From assembly GCA_019096065.1 (NCBI GenBank), contig JAGUCH010000001.1, positions 16,802,001-16,866,000 on the forward strand: a DNA stretch of 64,000 bases, written 5' to 3'. The notes below the pieces were generated by a model. The model saw only the letters and a program-made list of their open reading frames with translations. It did no database searches and was not told where the DNA came from. This stretch comes from Paracyclopina nana. Taxonomy: Eukaryota; Arthropoda; Copepoda; Cyclopoida; Cyclopettidae. Shown piece by piece: positions 1 through 12,700 of this stretch. A program made the position numbers and the translations under genes. How positions within the stretch are numbered: the stretch's first letter is position 1; every line of letters begins with the position of its first letter.

Positions 1-260
1 TTCTGTCCAAAGTGACGGGTGAGGAGGACCCTCCGTGCTTATAAAGAAGCTCTCTATGCATAAAATAGCTTTGTATAGCTTTGATGTCAAAGTCTATGTA
101 CTTTTGAGAGAGAAATTAATACCTTTGTAAACTGTATACTATATTATGAAAGGATTATGGGAGAACAAAGCATGATAGGTGGAACTTTCTACAAGCTTCC
201 TTCAATAGCATTCAAGCCAATTTTTATACACTTTTACACTGGCATTTGGTTATTTTCCAG

Positions 261-1950
261 ATATTTCGCAGTCACACGGCCAGTAGAATACCATATGGCC
301 ACAGTTTCAAGCAATCCGTGGAGAAGGGTGGCCAATTACATGGTGCCCACAGTACTCTTCAGCATTCTCTTCAACGTTCCCAAATTCTGGGAGCTGGAAG
401 TCCACGAATTTGCCGTTCAGGAAGGAGCCGATGCCGCCAATAGCACCATAGTTGATTTCAAGCCCACAGATTTGAGGATCCACCCTGATTACTCCTTCTA
501 CTATGTTCACCTGACCCAGCTTGTCATCAAGGGCATTGTTCCCTTCGGAGCCCTCGTTTTTCTCAACCTCGGGATATACAAGTGAGTTTTTGCTGCCCAA
601 AAAAATCTTCACCCAACTTTTCTGGCCTGGCTAGCTACTCATTTTTCATGGAGAAACTTGTGCATAAAACTTGAAAAAAGGGCCAGGTTTTTGCAGACAT
701 GATAAGAGGCTCCACAGTGTAATGTAGTATAAGGAAAACTCTTCAAAATGTAAAAAAGCTATTACATCTCTAATTGACTTTTAAGAGGCTTGCCTCATGT
801 TCTTACAGTTTTTCTGTAATATGCCAACAACAATTGTTTACAACTAATTCATAATGGTTTTTTTCTTGTCCAGGGCTATTAGAAAGCACCACAATGGTCC
901 CATGAGTAATTTCCAAAATCGACGTTCTTACAAGAGACGCAGCCCAAACCAACCAGAGCATCCACAAGAGCAGCAGGTGAACCGAAATGATGAGCACTAC
1001 AACGAGGAGCGGAGATGCGCCATCGTTTTGTTTGTCATTGTCATTCTCTTCATTGTCTGCAACGCCCCAAGGATTGTGCTCAATTTCTACGAGTTCTTCA
1101 ACATTGAGAACCTGCAGGGGCCTTGCTACAGCATCGATTTGTGGGTCATGGTCTTGACGTCGCTCTCCATTGTCTTGATGACCATCAACTCCTCGGTCAA
1201 CTTTTTCGTCTATTGCCTCGTCAATTCCACGTTTAGGGAAGAGCTGCAAAATCGATGGAGAGCCATGAAAAACGCGTACATTCTGCCGCTGCTGTCAAAA
1301 CGACAAGAAGTATCCACCAATTCTGCCATTCACATTCCGCTACAGCAGGTACATATCATTACACATAGTACTCTATATCATTTTTGGATACAGATGTACC
1401 ATGTCAATTAGCTTTAGTAATAGAGTGTAATGAGATGTTCATCTAAGGATATTTTCGTTTTTGGTATAAGCTGGGGATCAGTAGCTCAGGCTATGAATAA
1501 AACATTGTAGATAAGCTGTAGAGCTTAATTCTGTATATTCGTACGCTGACAAAGTGTGTAATGACTTGTGCAACTTCATCAACTCCTAGTTCATTGCAAG
1601 TCACCACACTAGATCGCTAGCTTCTCTAGTTTTCCTCGTTGTAACTCAATTTTGGGGCAAACACAATAGTACACTCACAGCAAAATTAGATTGACTTCAT
1701 TTGAGTGTGACAATCAGCTATAAATAAGAGCTGACATTTCCTTGTTGACGACGAAGCTCCTGAAAATCCACCAACCAAGAACTTAACCTAGATTTTTCTA
1801 TTTTTATTTTAGATGGAAAGCTCCCGAAAGTATCATGCTACCACCACAGTCGATGAAGAGAATGAGCTTAAAACAGTGGAGCTTCGGGCTGAGCAGTTCC
1901 ACGAAAATGGCAACTCCAAGGGCTCATCAGTTCTATGCACTGATTTGTAA
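261..1950 (+). CDS. FMRFamide-receptor-like class A GPCR, 3' part
   Basis: Exons 261-581, 874-1348 and 1813-1950 (stop 1948-1950) join in phase 2, 0 and end cleanly. Earlier exons, with the N-terminus and TM1-3, lie off the left edge. The first visible exon opens with RYFAVTRP, the DRY-equivalent motif at the end of TM3, followed by TM4, a glycosylatable second extracellular loop (NSTIVDF) and TM5. The second exon has a long basic third intracellular loop, TM6 (FVIVILFIVCNAPRIVLNF) and TM7, with the NPxxY position written NSSVNFFVY. The last exon is a hydrophilic tail. This pattern fits the invertebrate FMRFamide/myosuppressin-type neuropeptide receptors, plasma-membrane proteins that signal through G proteins. 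Family assignment is from motif memory and the exact ligand is unknown. Confidence 0.82.
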
Positions 1951-2029
1951 AAATGGCGTCATCTAAATAACATCTACATACAATACGTAAAACAAATTTA
2001 AAGTAAAAAAGCACACTCATCAAGTACTG

Positions 2030-2035
2030 AATAAA
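2030..2035 (+). other. Polyadenylation signal AATAAA of the GPCR gene
   Basis: Canonical AATAAA 80 bases after the stop codon of the GPCR gene; no competing ORF lies between. Confidence 0.6.
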
Positions 2036-2174
2036 GTTTGAATCATTGGGAGAAGAATATTCAGAGCCTTTTCTAGAATCTGAAATTATATACAGTGTCT
2101 GGCGGTGACCTCAAAGGACAAAGGAGTTTCTTTTGAGCCCACATTAATTAGTAGCACCTTTTGTATACACGGAG

Positions 2175-2568
2175 TATACAGCCTGACCGTTCAAAATTGG
2201 ACGGTACGGGAATCTAAACTTTTTGTCACATGTTCAATAAATTCAAGACTTCTAAATGATATTGTTGGAAAGATTGAGCCTTTTTCCATCTTTTTTGTAA
2301 AAGTAGAAAAAATCAATTGAAATAGGAAAACCGGGAAAATTCAATTTTCCCAAGGCAACCCAGAAAATTGTCACGAAAAAACTGATGCATCATTTATTTT
2401 TGCTGTCACGCAGAATTCACAATAATATTTTTCATTTTGTCAGAAAACAAAAAAGATGTCCAAAGGTTCAAGCTTTCCAACGATACCCATTAAGCCTCAA
2501 AATTCATGAATTCATAACACAAACTTTTGATTCCCGCACCGTCCAATTTTGAACGGTCAGACGGTATA
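2175..2568. mobile_element. TA-flanked MITE, about 394 bp
   Basis: The left end TATACAGCCTGACCGTTCAA and the reverse complement of the right end (TATACCGTCTGACCGTTCAA) match over about 45 bp with a few mismatches, including the core GACCGTTCAAAATTGGACGG. The TA at each extremity could be the duplicated target, which would suggest a Tc1/mariner-type non-autonomous element. It encodes no protein. The superfamily is inferred only from the TA. Confidence 0.72.
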
Positions 2569-2733
2569 TGTGGTAAGTGGTAGAAAAGAAAATCAACTAT
2601 TTTCCTTGTAGCTCTATTATTTGAATGAAAATGGCCGGATGGAGCTGTAATAAACGAAGAAAAAAGGATTTGCTGTAATTTGTAATTTTACAATAAAAAA
2701 TATTTGATGCAGATGAGCTCCACATTGAACTTT

Positions 2734-2775
2734 TTAGGTTGGACTAGGACACTATAGTATCCTAGTCCAACCTAA
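2734..2775. repeat. Near-perfect 42-bp palindrome
   Basis: TTAGGTTGGACTAGGA (2734-2749) is followed by a 10-base centre, itself containing the palindrome ACTATAGT, and then by the exact reverse complement at 2760-2775. Only one base pair in the whole 42 bp is mismatched. It could form a hairpin or cruciform. Confidence 0.85.
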
Positions 2776-3433
2776 CACATGTGTTCAGCTCGGCCTGGCA
2801 AGTGCGTACAGCGCGCGTCATTCAGGCTACGCAGGCCTTCAGCAAGAGAAAATCACAGGTACAAAATTTCAGTCTGCTTCGAAGTTGCTACCTAGCTAAC
2901 TAAAGCTGAATATTCCATGAAAATTAGAGGTATTCGTCATATAACTGAAGAGGTAAGCCATTCTCGGGTTTACCATTTATTTTTTGCCTCGTCAAATGTA
3001 AGGCCGACATTCACAAAGAGTGACTTTGCATACACTTTTATTAGATCTTATTTGACAGCCCCTCAGGGTACATGTAGAACGGGAAAAATTTGCTCAAGGC
3101 TTTTTTACTTTTTATTAGTGCGTATGTCTCACAAAATGAGAATGGCAAGAAAAAATAGTGGTTCATTTGATGCTTGAAAGTGACATTTGTATACTCGCCA
3201 TAATAGGACAAAAGGAGTGAAAGCCTAAGGTATCCTCCTTTATGGAACAAGAAATACGTCATGGAGTACTTCTTAATATTATATACGATTATTCAAAAAA
3301 TATTGGCTCCATCAGTTTGTCCAACAGATAGCGTCATGTTACTACCCTTGAAAAGCAGGTAGTAGCATCCTTGATGGGACGCAAATTGGCAAATGCTTTT
3401 GCAGTAGTGTCTTCAGGCGGTTCAAGACTACTC

Positions 3434-3651
3434 GGTGAGTAAAATGAAACCTAGGGCAATTTTTACGTTACCTTCTCAGTCCCGAAAAGCAGCAAGTAAT
3501 AGTATTTTACTTGCTGCTTGCCCTAGGTGAGTAAATGAAACCAAGCCGAATCTTGAACCGAGCGAAGCGAGGGGAATAGTGAGGCGAGGTTTTATTTTAC
3601 TCACCGAGGGCATTATTTACGTTACCTTCGAAGTCCCGAGAAGCAGCAAGT
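3434..3651. repeat. Nested direct and inverted repeats
   Basis: A segment TTACGTTACCTTC-(4 bases)-TCCCGA-AAGCAGCAAGT occurs twice in direct orientation (about 3464-3497 and 3617-3651). Between them AGCAGCAAGTAA pairs with TTACTTGCTGCT, and CCTAGGGCAA (3450-3459) pairs with TTGCCCTAGG (3518-3527), giving a long foldback. It looks like a fragment of a foldback repeat family; no coding potential is seen. Confidence 0.6.
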
Positions 3652-5005
3652 CAAATTTTATTAACTGTGACCGATTTTCCGAGCGAAATGAACTTGCCGA
3701 AATGCCATGTTGTGACGTCACGGGGTTTGCAAAAAGCTGACACGATCGGCAAAGTGAATTTACTCGCGAGTAAAACCGGTTACAGTTAGTAAAATGTTAT
3801 ATCTACAGTATAATATCCCGTTCATGTGCAAAGTTGCGTTTCGGAAAGTAAAAAATTGTCATAAGGCAACGGAGTTTTGCTATCAAACCACTTAAGAAGG
3901 CTTCTCAACCAGAGACTTCATATAAGTCACTGTTCTCAACTAGTTGAACCAAGAATCGAGTTAACAAATTTGGGGCAAAATTAAGATAAACATTGATTAT
4001 TTCACCTATTTCTTACATGTAATAACTCTGCAATTTTAGAGTTGGTTCATGAGAATTTGTGTGAAACGTATTGATTCAAAAGTAACCAGTTTGGCACTGA
4101 AATTGAAATAAACTCTCAGTGTTTACTTTTCAATAGTTTTATAATTGACCCGTTTCCTAAGTATTAGCAACAGCAGAAGTTTACTTTTGGGCTTGTCATA
4201 AGACAATTTTTCTCCTTTCCATGAGGCGTTCGATGTGCATTATCGTAAGGAATTTGTGGGCACATGAACGGGGTATAGGTACATTCCACATTTAGTTATA
4301 TTTGTTGTTCCGTTTTGATAATTCAAAAGTACAGTACTCATGTTATAAAGTAATCTTTGACATAGATGAAGATCAAGGCAGATAACAAAAAAATATCTTT
4401 TTAGCAATTTGATGTGTGTACTATGGCAATGCGCGAAAGATTCATCTGCTTTTCTTAAGTGAAAAAGCATAGAATTTTCTATTGTGTAGCATATAAACAA
4501 TAGAACGAATTTCACCGATTCATAATGAACGAATCGTTGCTGTCTAGCATAATTAATAATTTATCATATTGTCAGGTTACACAATGCTGTGGTTGAAAGA
4601 ATGCTAATTTGCCACAGCATAGTTCCTGCCAACAAGGAATGTTTCATCTCTTGCTCGTACATTTTTCCTCCACAAAACAAATAATGGCAACAATGTCATT
4701 ATACGAGCTTGTAATGCATATGTATTTAAAATGGCTTCTTAGACGAGACTCGCGCACTAATCAGAGTTTTTCTGTAACAATTATGCGCTTATAGGCCATA
4801 TTTATGTTTTACTAATGTATTTAATGAATATCAACATTGCATCGAATTGTCTTTGCTATACACTATACAGCTTTTGTGTGCAAGTTTCGTTCTCGAAAAA
4901 AAACAGGTTATGAAGAATCCTTTCCTTGTCCTTGTACAAGATCCCTACTGACTCTTAGGTAGACTGTGCACGTGGGCAGTGGCAGCCAAATCACCATTAG
5001 TCAGG

Positions 5006-8000
5006 ATGGGAAATCCAGGCGAATTTGAGATGAAGAACGCCCACACCAATGAGGCCTTTGACTCTTGCAATGATGACAATGCCAACCCAGTGAAATCTGA
5101 AGAAGCCTCCTCGCTGAAATCGAATTCAGGCAAATTTGATCATTTGACTCATTCAGAGAGGAAAAGTCTCAAATTTTCCATTTGGAAAAATGTGGTGGTC
5201 ATCTCGGTGGCCTTCATGCTGCTCTTTACAGCCTTTCAATCCATGGCCAATTTGCAGTCCTCCATCAATAAGGTAAGCTGAACATTACCAAATAAGCCTC
5301 TTATTAGCTCTACACTTTTTCAGGTGGATGGTCTTGGCACGTGGTCATTAGTCACTATTTATGCCACACTAGTGCTGTCATGCATGTTTGTGCCCTCGTT
5401 GATGATTAAGAAATTAACTGTCAAGTACACACTGGTCGTGTCCATTTTTTGCTACTCTACCTACATTGCTGCTCAATTTTACCCAGAGTTCTACACACTG
5501 ATTCCTGGAGCCATTATTCTTGGATTGGGAGCTGCACCCATGTGGAGTGCAAAATGCACTTACCTCTCACAGGTAAACAAGGACTTCCTTTCAGCTAGAA
5601 AAGTCATATTCTGCTTGCTGGTAGATTTTTTGGCTACGCGCATGTGTCCAGCTCCACGAAAAAAGTCAAAATTTCTACCAAGATAGTCCTCTAAATTGTC
5701 ACACATTACGATGTCCCATAATATATGGCCACATGAATAATTATAAAGTAACATTCTGTGCTACATCAGGCAACATGGGCCCACACATAATGTCACATAG
5801 CATTCTGTCCCATAGCATTTTGTCTCATAGCATAATGTCCCATAGCATATTGTCTCATAGCAAATTGTCACATAGGCATTTGTCTCATAGCATATTGTCC
5901 CATAGCATATTGTCACATAGCACAATGTCACATAGCATAACGTCTCATAGCATATTGTCTCATAGCAAATTATAAAAAAGCCAATTTAACTAAGCATGCT
6001 AATATGCATATTGTCTCATAGCATGTTGTCACGTAGCATTATATCCGATGAGACAATTTGCTATGTGACAAATGCCTATGAGACAATATGCTATGAGACA
6101 TTGTGTTTTGTGACAATATGCTATGAGCCAATATGCTATGTGACAATATGCTATGTGACAATATGCTATGAGACAATATGCTATGAGACAATATGCCATG
6201 TGACAATATGCTATGTGACAACATGCTATGAGCCAATGTGATATGAGCCAATGTGCAATGAGCCAATGTGCTATGAGACAATGTGCTATGAGCCAATGTG
6301 CTATGGGACAATTTGCTATGAGACACTATGCTATGAGACAATGTGCTATGTGACAATAAGCTATGTGACAATATGCTATGGGACATTATGGTATGTGACA
6401 ATATGTTATGAGACAAGGTCCTTTTTTCAAATCAGTAAGTATTATATAACCTTGTAGCCTTATTGGCTATGGAACATTTTGTTATGTTCCAAGAATATAA
6501 AACTATTAATTTGCAATTTTTTGTAAAGCTGGACACATGCGCGTAGCCGATTTTTTAATTGCTTTAAAAGCTTACTTGCAATAAGTCTCACAACAGCTAT
6601 TTCGAAACTTAAAATGTGCGGTTTTCAATCGATAGAGCCCGAGTTGCGTTTTATTAGTACGAGCGTAGCGAGAGCGTAAAATTCACGGTAGCAATTAACG
6701 CTGAATCAGGCTACGTTTTTATAGCACACAATTTCAAAGAATCATCCCAAAAGTAGCACCAATAAAGCACCAAATCAAGAAGTTCTCCCAAGGAGCAATC
6801 AGCAAAAGTTCTATCAAAAGAAAAAGTTGCTTACTGGGAAAAAACCACCATCTAAAGTTGCCAATTTGTTGATGGTCAAACCTAACGAAATCTCGTACAA
6901 CTGAATTATATTCACAGATTTTTTCATTATTTTGTAAAAGGGAAATATGCACAATAATTGATAAGCTCTAAAAAATCTATGGATCTGGTTGCACCTGGAA
7001 ATTTTCCCATGAGAATAACTAAGCCTGGTTTATGTAAAACTACCTGCAATATGTTCACATTCCTGGTTTGGAGAAAATTGCACTCTTTTCTTTTTCAGGT
7101 TGGAAACATTTATGGAGAGCTCACCAGCTCACCAGTGGAGCCCATCATAGTTCGTTTCTTTGGCATCTTTTTCCTTTTCTTTCAAAGTGCTTCAATTTGG
7201 GGAAACCTCATAAGCTCACACGGTAAGACGCATCCATCAAAAACAACTTTGATTTGAGCACAGCTGTAAAACTGCGGAGGATCCTAAATATTAAGGAATG
7301 ACTTTGAAAAATATCATTTCGTGATCCTTGGCAACGAGGCTTTCTTTTCAACACACGCTCATTGAAAATGTTCCTTTCTTTAGAAGGAGCTAAAAATGTG
7401 GAAGATATCTTGAAATTTCTTCATAGAAAGCTATTTGGTGATTCTTTATAGATCACTTTCACCTTAAACTGATAATGTTTTGGGTATTAGAAAAGCTACT
7501 TTTAGGCTGCCATGAACCGAAAAATGTAATTGGATATTTTTAAGGCTTTATGTAAGCTGACAAAAGCCAGCAAAAAGCCATTTTTCTCAATGTTGTGTCT
7601 TGGTCTCTGTACCAGCGTTGACAGTCAAACTTTCTAAAAAGGATCAAGAATGAAATGAACTACTTTTTAAAACTGCGGCTAATATGTGTACACATCTTAC
7701 TGTAGGCGCTATACTAATGTAAAAATTGTGTGACAGCCAAAAGTGCTCAAAAGCCTAAGCCACAACAGCAAAAAAGTACTTTGCACAACTTTTGTATTGA
7801 GTGCCATCATAATATGCCTCAGGCAGAAGCTCATATTTGTTTTGTACTTTCGGCCTACTTTTCGGTCCATCAGTGAATTAGCTCTTTGCGCGAACTGTAC
7901 TTTCAAAACTAAGGCGGATCTTTTTTGTTTACTTTGATCTAGTTCTGGGGAGCAATAAAAGTTCTGATGATGTCAATGAAGATTTGTCGAAATGTGGCCT

Positions 8001-9364
8001 TGATTATTGCCCTTGGACCAACACTTCTTCGGGCAAAAATAATGCGTCTGACAGCAACTTTAGCGCCTCGGAGACTCAGCTCTACACACTGGCCGGAGTT
8101 TACTTGGCTTGCTCAGTTCTAAGCGCCATTGTGGTGGCTGCTCTTGTTGACCCTTTGTCCAAGTGAGCTCTATTTTCTTTTTTTCATCACATGTTAGAAA
8201 GCCTCATTAATTATTTATGCTTGTCTCAGGTTTGGCGAGGCTGAGCGAGGAAATGACAAGGAGAAGCGCACTGGAGTACAATTGCTTGTTGCAACGTTCA
8301 CCCACATGAAGAAGCCATATCAAGTCCTCATTATTCCACTCACGTTTTGGTCAGGAGTGGAACAAGGTTTTTTCGGAGCGGATTTCACTGCTGTAAGCCT
8401 CATTTTCAATGCATCAAAGGCTAGAGCAGAAAATAGTAATGCAGAAGGCGCAAAAACGCATTTTCCAAACTTGTAATGCCAATTGACAATTAGATGAAGA
8501 ATATTGCTATTTTGGAAAGATCTAGAGAGTGATGCATAAAAAACGAAACACTCTGCTCACGTTTTAGGCAAGAGCAAACTTTTCAAATTGACTTTTTACA
8601 CTGAATTAACTGCCTATATTGGAAACTGATGAAAAGTGCTTTTTTGCAATTTGTAAATGTATTACTCCTCAACTGGGAGATGATTTTAAATTTAATATTT
8701 TATGTGAGATGGGAAAAAAATCCAATTTTTCCAGGGCTATGTATCTTGTGCCACTGGCGTGCACAACGTTGGCTTCGTTCTGATTACCTATGGAGTTGTG
8801 GATGCAATCTGCTCAGCCACGTTTGGAGGCTTCATCAAGTATGTGGGGCGTGTCCCGATTTTTCTGGGAGGTGCCCTACTCAACCTCATCTGCATCATTG
8901 TGTTTTTCCAATGGGCCCCAGACCCGAGCTCAAATTACGTATTTTTCATCTTGGCTGGTCTTTGGGGAGCCGCTGATGCAGTCTGGCAAACTCAAATCAA
9001 CGGTAAAATTACTTTCATCAAGTCTGTAGCAAAATTATCTCCACTGTTTTAATTCTTAAAAATTATGTACAAGATGGTAATAATTTTGCATCAGTCTCTA
9101 GTTTCTCGTTATTTTTTTACAGCTCTGTATGGAGTCCTTTTTGAGTCGGACGAAGAGGCCGCGTTTTCCAATTATCGCTTGTGGGAATCCTTTGGATTCA
9201 TATTCGCCTACATCCTTCAAACCCAAGTCTGTATTTATGCCAAGGTCTGGATCGTCCTCGCCGTCCTTTTTGTGGGCTTGGCTGGATATCTGATAATTGA
9301 ATTTTTCGAGCGGAAAAAGCTCGCCCTCAAAAAAGCTGAAGAAACTCATACTGCCACAAAATAA
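5006..9364 (+). CDS. UNC-93-like multipass membrane protein, paralogue 1
   Basis: Seven exons (5006-5272, 5324-5572, 7099-7222, 7943-8162, 8230-8392, 8735-9002, 9123-9364) join with consistent phases to 510 codons plus stop. The start is the first in-frame ATG, with a hydrophilic Asp/Ser-rich N-terminus before TM1. Family hallmarks are TAFQSMANLQSSIN after TM1, the long loop with CGLDYCPW, and WSGVEQGFF, FILAGLWG and FSNYRLWES in the C-terminal half. UNC-93 proteins are MFS-fold membrane proteins; the worm founder regulates a two-pore potassium channel complex and vertebrate UNC93B1 chaperones Toll-like receptors. Which role applies here is unknown. The second intron (5573-7098) holds an inverted minisatellite. 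The next gene downstream is its tandem paralogue. Confidence 0.9.
5783..6420. repeat. Inverted arrays of a 15-bp minisatellite inside an intron
   Basis: From about 5783 to 5975, and again briefly at 6000-6046, the unit is CATAGCATATTGTCT-like, repeated every 15 bp. From about 6047 to 6420 the same unit is present in reverse complement (GAGACAATATGCTATG). A rare variant with GCATTTG occurs once in each arm. Because 15 is a multiple of 3, both strands show open frames of SHSIL-type repeats, which are a by-product of the period. The two arms could pair into a hairpin several hundred bases long. Confidence 0.92.
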
Positions 9365-9798
9365 CCTGGTTATTGAAGAAAAAACCTGCTCAATACATAC
9401 TACCAATAACACAATTTGCAGAATTGCAAAGGAAAATATATTAGCTATTACCTAACATAACAATTTTCAATTTTTCCAATTTTAAAAAAAATTAATACTG
9501 TGCAACTCGGTTCACAAGGAAAGGAAAATTAATGCAATAGATTCATGGCTAAGAACTTTGAGGAGCTTTTAAAACTTTTAAAAATATTTGTGAATTCGGC
9601 CTTTCATTTATGTGCAAAATTGCGGCAAATCTAGCTGATGCCCTTAAACATTACATAGAAATACGATGGTTAAGTGTGCGTGCTCTTTTCAATTCATTAT
9701 ATCGTGCAAACGGTGGGAATTTCCGGATAGTGAAAGCTCTCGCTTCAATTGATGGGCTTCTCTTTCACAGCCTTGTTTGTATTGTTCAGTGGGAAAAA
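9365..9798. other. Intergenic spacer between the two UNC-93-like genes
   Basis: AT-rich, 434 bp, no repeats or ORF with recognisable content. It should contain the 3' UTR of paralogue 1 and the promoter of paralogue 2. An open frame runs into the paralogue 2 start from 9610, but the paralogue comparison favours ATG 9799 as the start. Confidence 0.5.
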
Positions 9799-12700
9799 AT
9801 GGCCAACAGCGGTCAAGAGGAGGGTCGAACTAATCAAGCCTATTTGGCTCACGAAAAGGAGCAAAGCACAGATAAAAATGAGGCAGAAGAGAAAAGGAAA
9901 AAACAAGTGGATGATGTAGCCAATAACACAAAGCTGAAGTGGTCCATTATCAAAAATGTGCTGGCCATTGCCATTGCCTTCATGGTTTTGTTCACCTCGT
10001 TTCAATCCATGCAATCTCTACAATCTTCGATCAACCAAGTATTAAATTTATAATGCTTTGGATGAGCAGGCCTAGGAGAAAGCAGTGATGCAAACATTAA
10101 AACCACTTCATTTCGGCTAAGCCGCACATAATAATACGAAAGCATCGTTTTGCGGAAACTAGAAAGCTTTCACTTTGCTTAGCTACCTGTTGATTACTGA
10201 GCGTACCCTCTAATGATTATTCTTTTCAGGTCAGTGGACTGGGCACGTATTCTTTGGCCACCATTTATGCATTTCTCATCATTTCCTCGCTGTTTTCGCC
10301 AAGTTTGATCATTAAACATGCAGGCTCCAAGTGGACTATGGTTGGTAGCATGTTATGCTACTCCTTGTTCATTGCAGCTCAGTTTCACCCACAATTTTAC
10401 ACTTTGCTGCCAGCCGCAGTCGTGATAGGGTTTGCAGCAGCTCCACTCTGGATTGCAAAATGTGCCTACCTTACCAAGGTAGCATTTTCAAATCTTGCTC
10501 TCAACTCATTAATTTGGAACCTTTAGCAAAATTGTGAGATTTCATTCAAGGCAAATCAAGCACTTGAAATCAAATTTTAAAAAAAAATAATGTTAGCAAT
10601 TTTTTATATATGTAAACTGATGTAAATTCTAATTTGAGAAAAAGTGCATTTCAGATTGGGCATGTGTATGCAACAGATGTTTTGGCACAGACTTCACTCG
10701 TGGAGTCCATGGTAGTGAGGTTTTTTGGAATATTTTTCCTCTTCTTCCAAACGTCACTGATCTGGGGAAGTCTCATCTCCTCATTTTGTAAGTCCGAAGC
10801 TCCACTTGTTTGTTGCACGCATTGTAGCTAGCTCAGAAGGTAATACAATTTATCATATCTATTAGCTCCCCCACCAGAATTTCTGAGCAAAAATACTCAA
10901 GAATATTTCATGATTCATGCTAAGTATTCCTAAACATTTTACTTCATAGCGTGTAACCTTTATGTCTTAGTTATTTAGAGAAAATATTTAGCTCCATTTT
11001 GCCATTGTAAAGGCATATTCAAGAATAATCATCAAATATTGTGCAAAAAATACTTTGAGTGAATGCTAAATATTTTGTCAAATAATCACTTAATATATCT
11101 ACAATATATTTTACTTAATTTTCCCAATAGTCTATAAATAATTGTGTTTTAGAATATTTAGAGATTGGTATCCGTAGATAACTTGACAACATTAGGTGAA
11201 ATCTCACAATAAAATACAAGTTTATTTTCAAAAAATTCTCTCATTACTTTTCAGATAGCGCAATTGAATGGTTCGGCGCAGCTTGATTCACTGTCCTGCA
11301 ATAGCTCAATGGAAGAATAATGCAAGAATCGATGGCAAACTATTTGGCAGTTATTCTATGGTTATTGTCAATATTGCTGCATACTCACTAAATAATAGCA
11401 GGTTATATTCTGTGGTTGTTGTGTAAAGTGATCAAAATATTTATTGCAAATTGTTTTGAATTGATTGTGCATCCATTGATATTAATTATAATAAACTAAT
11501 ATCCAATAATTCATTATGTGTTCAACAGATTTAACTATTGTATAGTAACTATAAAATTTTGCTTGAGATCAAGCCATATGCCAAAATGTAGAATTTCCAA
11601 AAATAATTGAGTCATTGATTGATTGATCGTCATCTTATGTCATGAGCCATATCACTCGTCTTCTTCCTTAAAAAAAATTAAAAGAAAGTTGTCATTTGAA
11701 GAAATGCAGCAGGAATTATGATCAGGACTTACAGGAGGTGACTGAGCTTGAGAGGTTGGAATAGTCTCAGGATCATTGCAAGGTTCATTGTGCGATGCAG
11801 GTACATTTGAGGAAGTTGGATTGTCTTCCCCTGTTTCCACTTCTCCTTCATGTTGTCCCTCTTCTTCTCCTTCTTGGCTGTCCTCTTCAACCTCTTCAGT
11901 TGCTTCTTGCAAGTAAGCATCGTCCTGTCCTTCTTCACTTGTTTCTCCTGATGACATTTCTCCCTCATCATCTGTTTCAGTGGCAGATTCCTCATCGACC
12001 TAAATAATGTTCGTTCAATAATTGCTAGGTTATCACTAAATATATTTATCGCTTACCTTTTTCTTTTTCCTATTGGTCTCAATTTTCTGAATCCTCTTTC
12101 TCTTAGCAGTTGGACTCTCATCATCAAAGACTTCGTCCTCCTGTTGCTCTTCATCAATTACCATTTGGCCAGCACTTGATGAGCCTGAGGTTGACTTTGA
12201 AGTCCTTTCAGTCGAAGCCATATCCATCTTTCTTGCCAGCTTTATGTTCTTGACAGAGTTAGTTGTTCTCTGCTTTCTCGATGGTCCTGGCTGCTGTTCC
12301 AGGGGCTCTTGTTGTTGTTGTTGCACTTCAGGTTGCTGCTGCTGTATTTGCTGACGCTTGCTTCCCTCACCTTGGCTAATAAGCCTTTTCTTCAGCTCAT
12401 CAGCAAAAACTTCGTCAAGCTAAAGTAATTGTAAAATATATCCTAAGAATATTGCAAAAATAAAGAACTTTTACATTTGGAACTGCATCAATCTTCTCAA
12501 ACTTGATCTTCCTGATGTCCTTTCCACCAACCTCGACCACATCAAAGATCCACTGAATGGCCTCACGGACAGTCATGGCATCTGTGCCAATGTTCTTTCG
12601 CACATTCAAAATGGCTTCTTCCGGTGGGGCAAAGGGTACTTTTCCCTCTGGCTTGATGTAGCCATTCCTCTCTGCAGCAACAAGATTCCTGTGGCTCTCT

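Larger units (their letters stand above)
2036..5005. other. Intergenic region with repeats, no supported gene
   Basis: Short ORFs here (largest about 90 codons) have no recognisable domain, and I could not join them into a gene. The stretch holds a TA-flanked MITE (2175-2568), a 42-bp palindrome (2734-2775) and a nested repeat block (3434-3651). The part from about 3700 to 5005 is AT-rich single-copy-looking sequence and would include the promoter of the first UNC-93-like gene. Confidence 0.6.

Noticed and set aside
1..60. A previous GPCR exon end at the left edge
   Set aside because: A GTGAGG donor-like site is present, but no frame gives the expected TM3 sequence before RYFAV.
5733..6416. 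Repeat proteins of SHSIL/ETICY type on both strands
   Set aside because: They exist only because the repeat unit is 15 bp long; frames on both strands are equally open and there is no start context or domain.
5783..6420. CRISPR-like array of repeats
   Set aside because: Units are contiguous 15-bp minisatellite copies with no unique spacers, in an intron of a eukaryotic gene.
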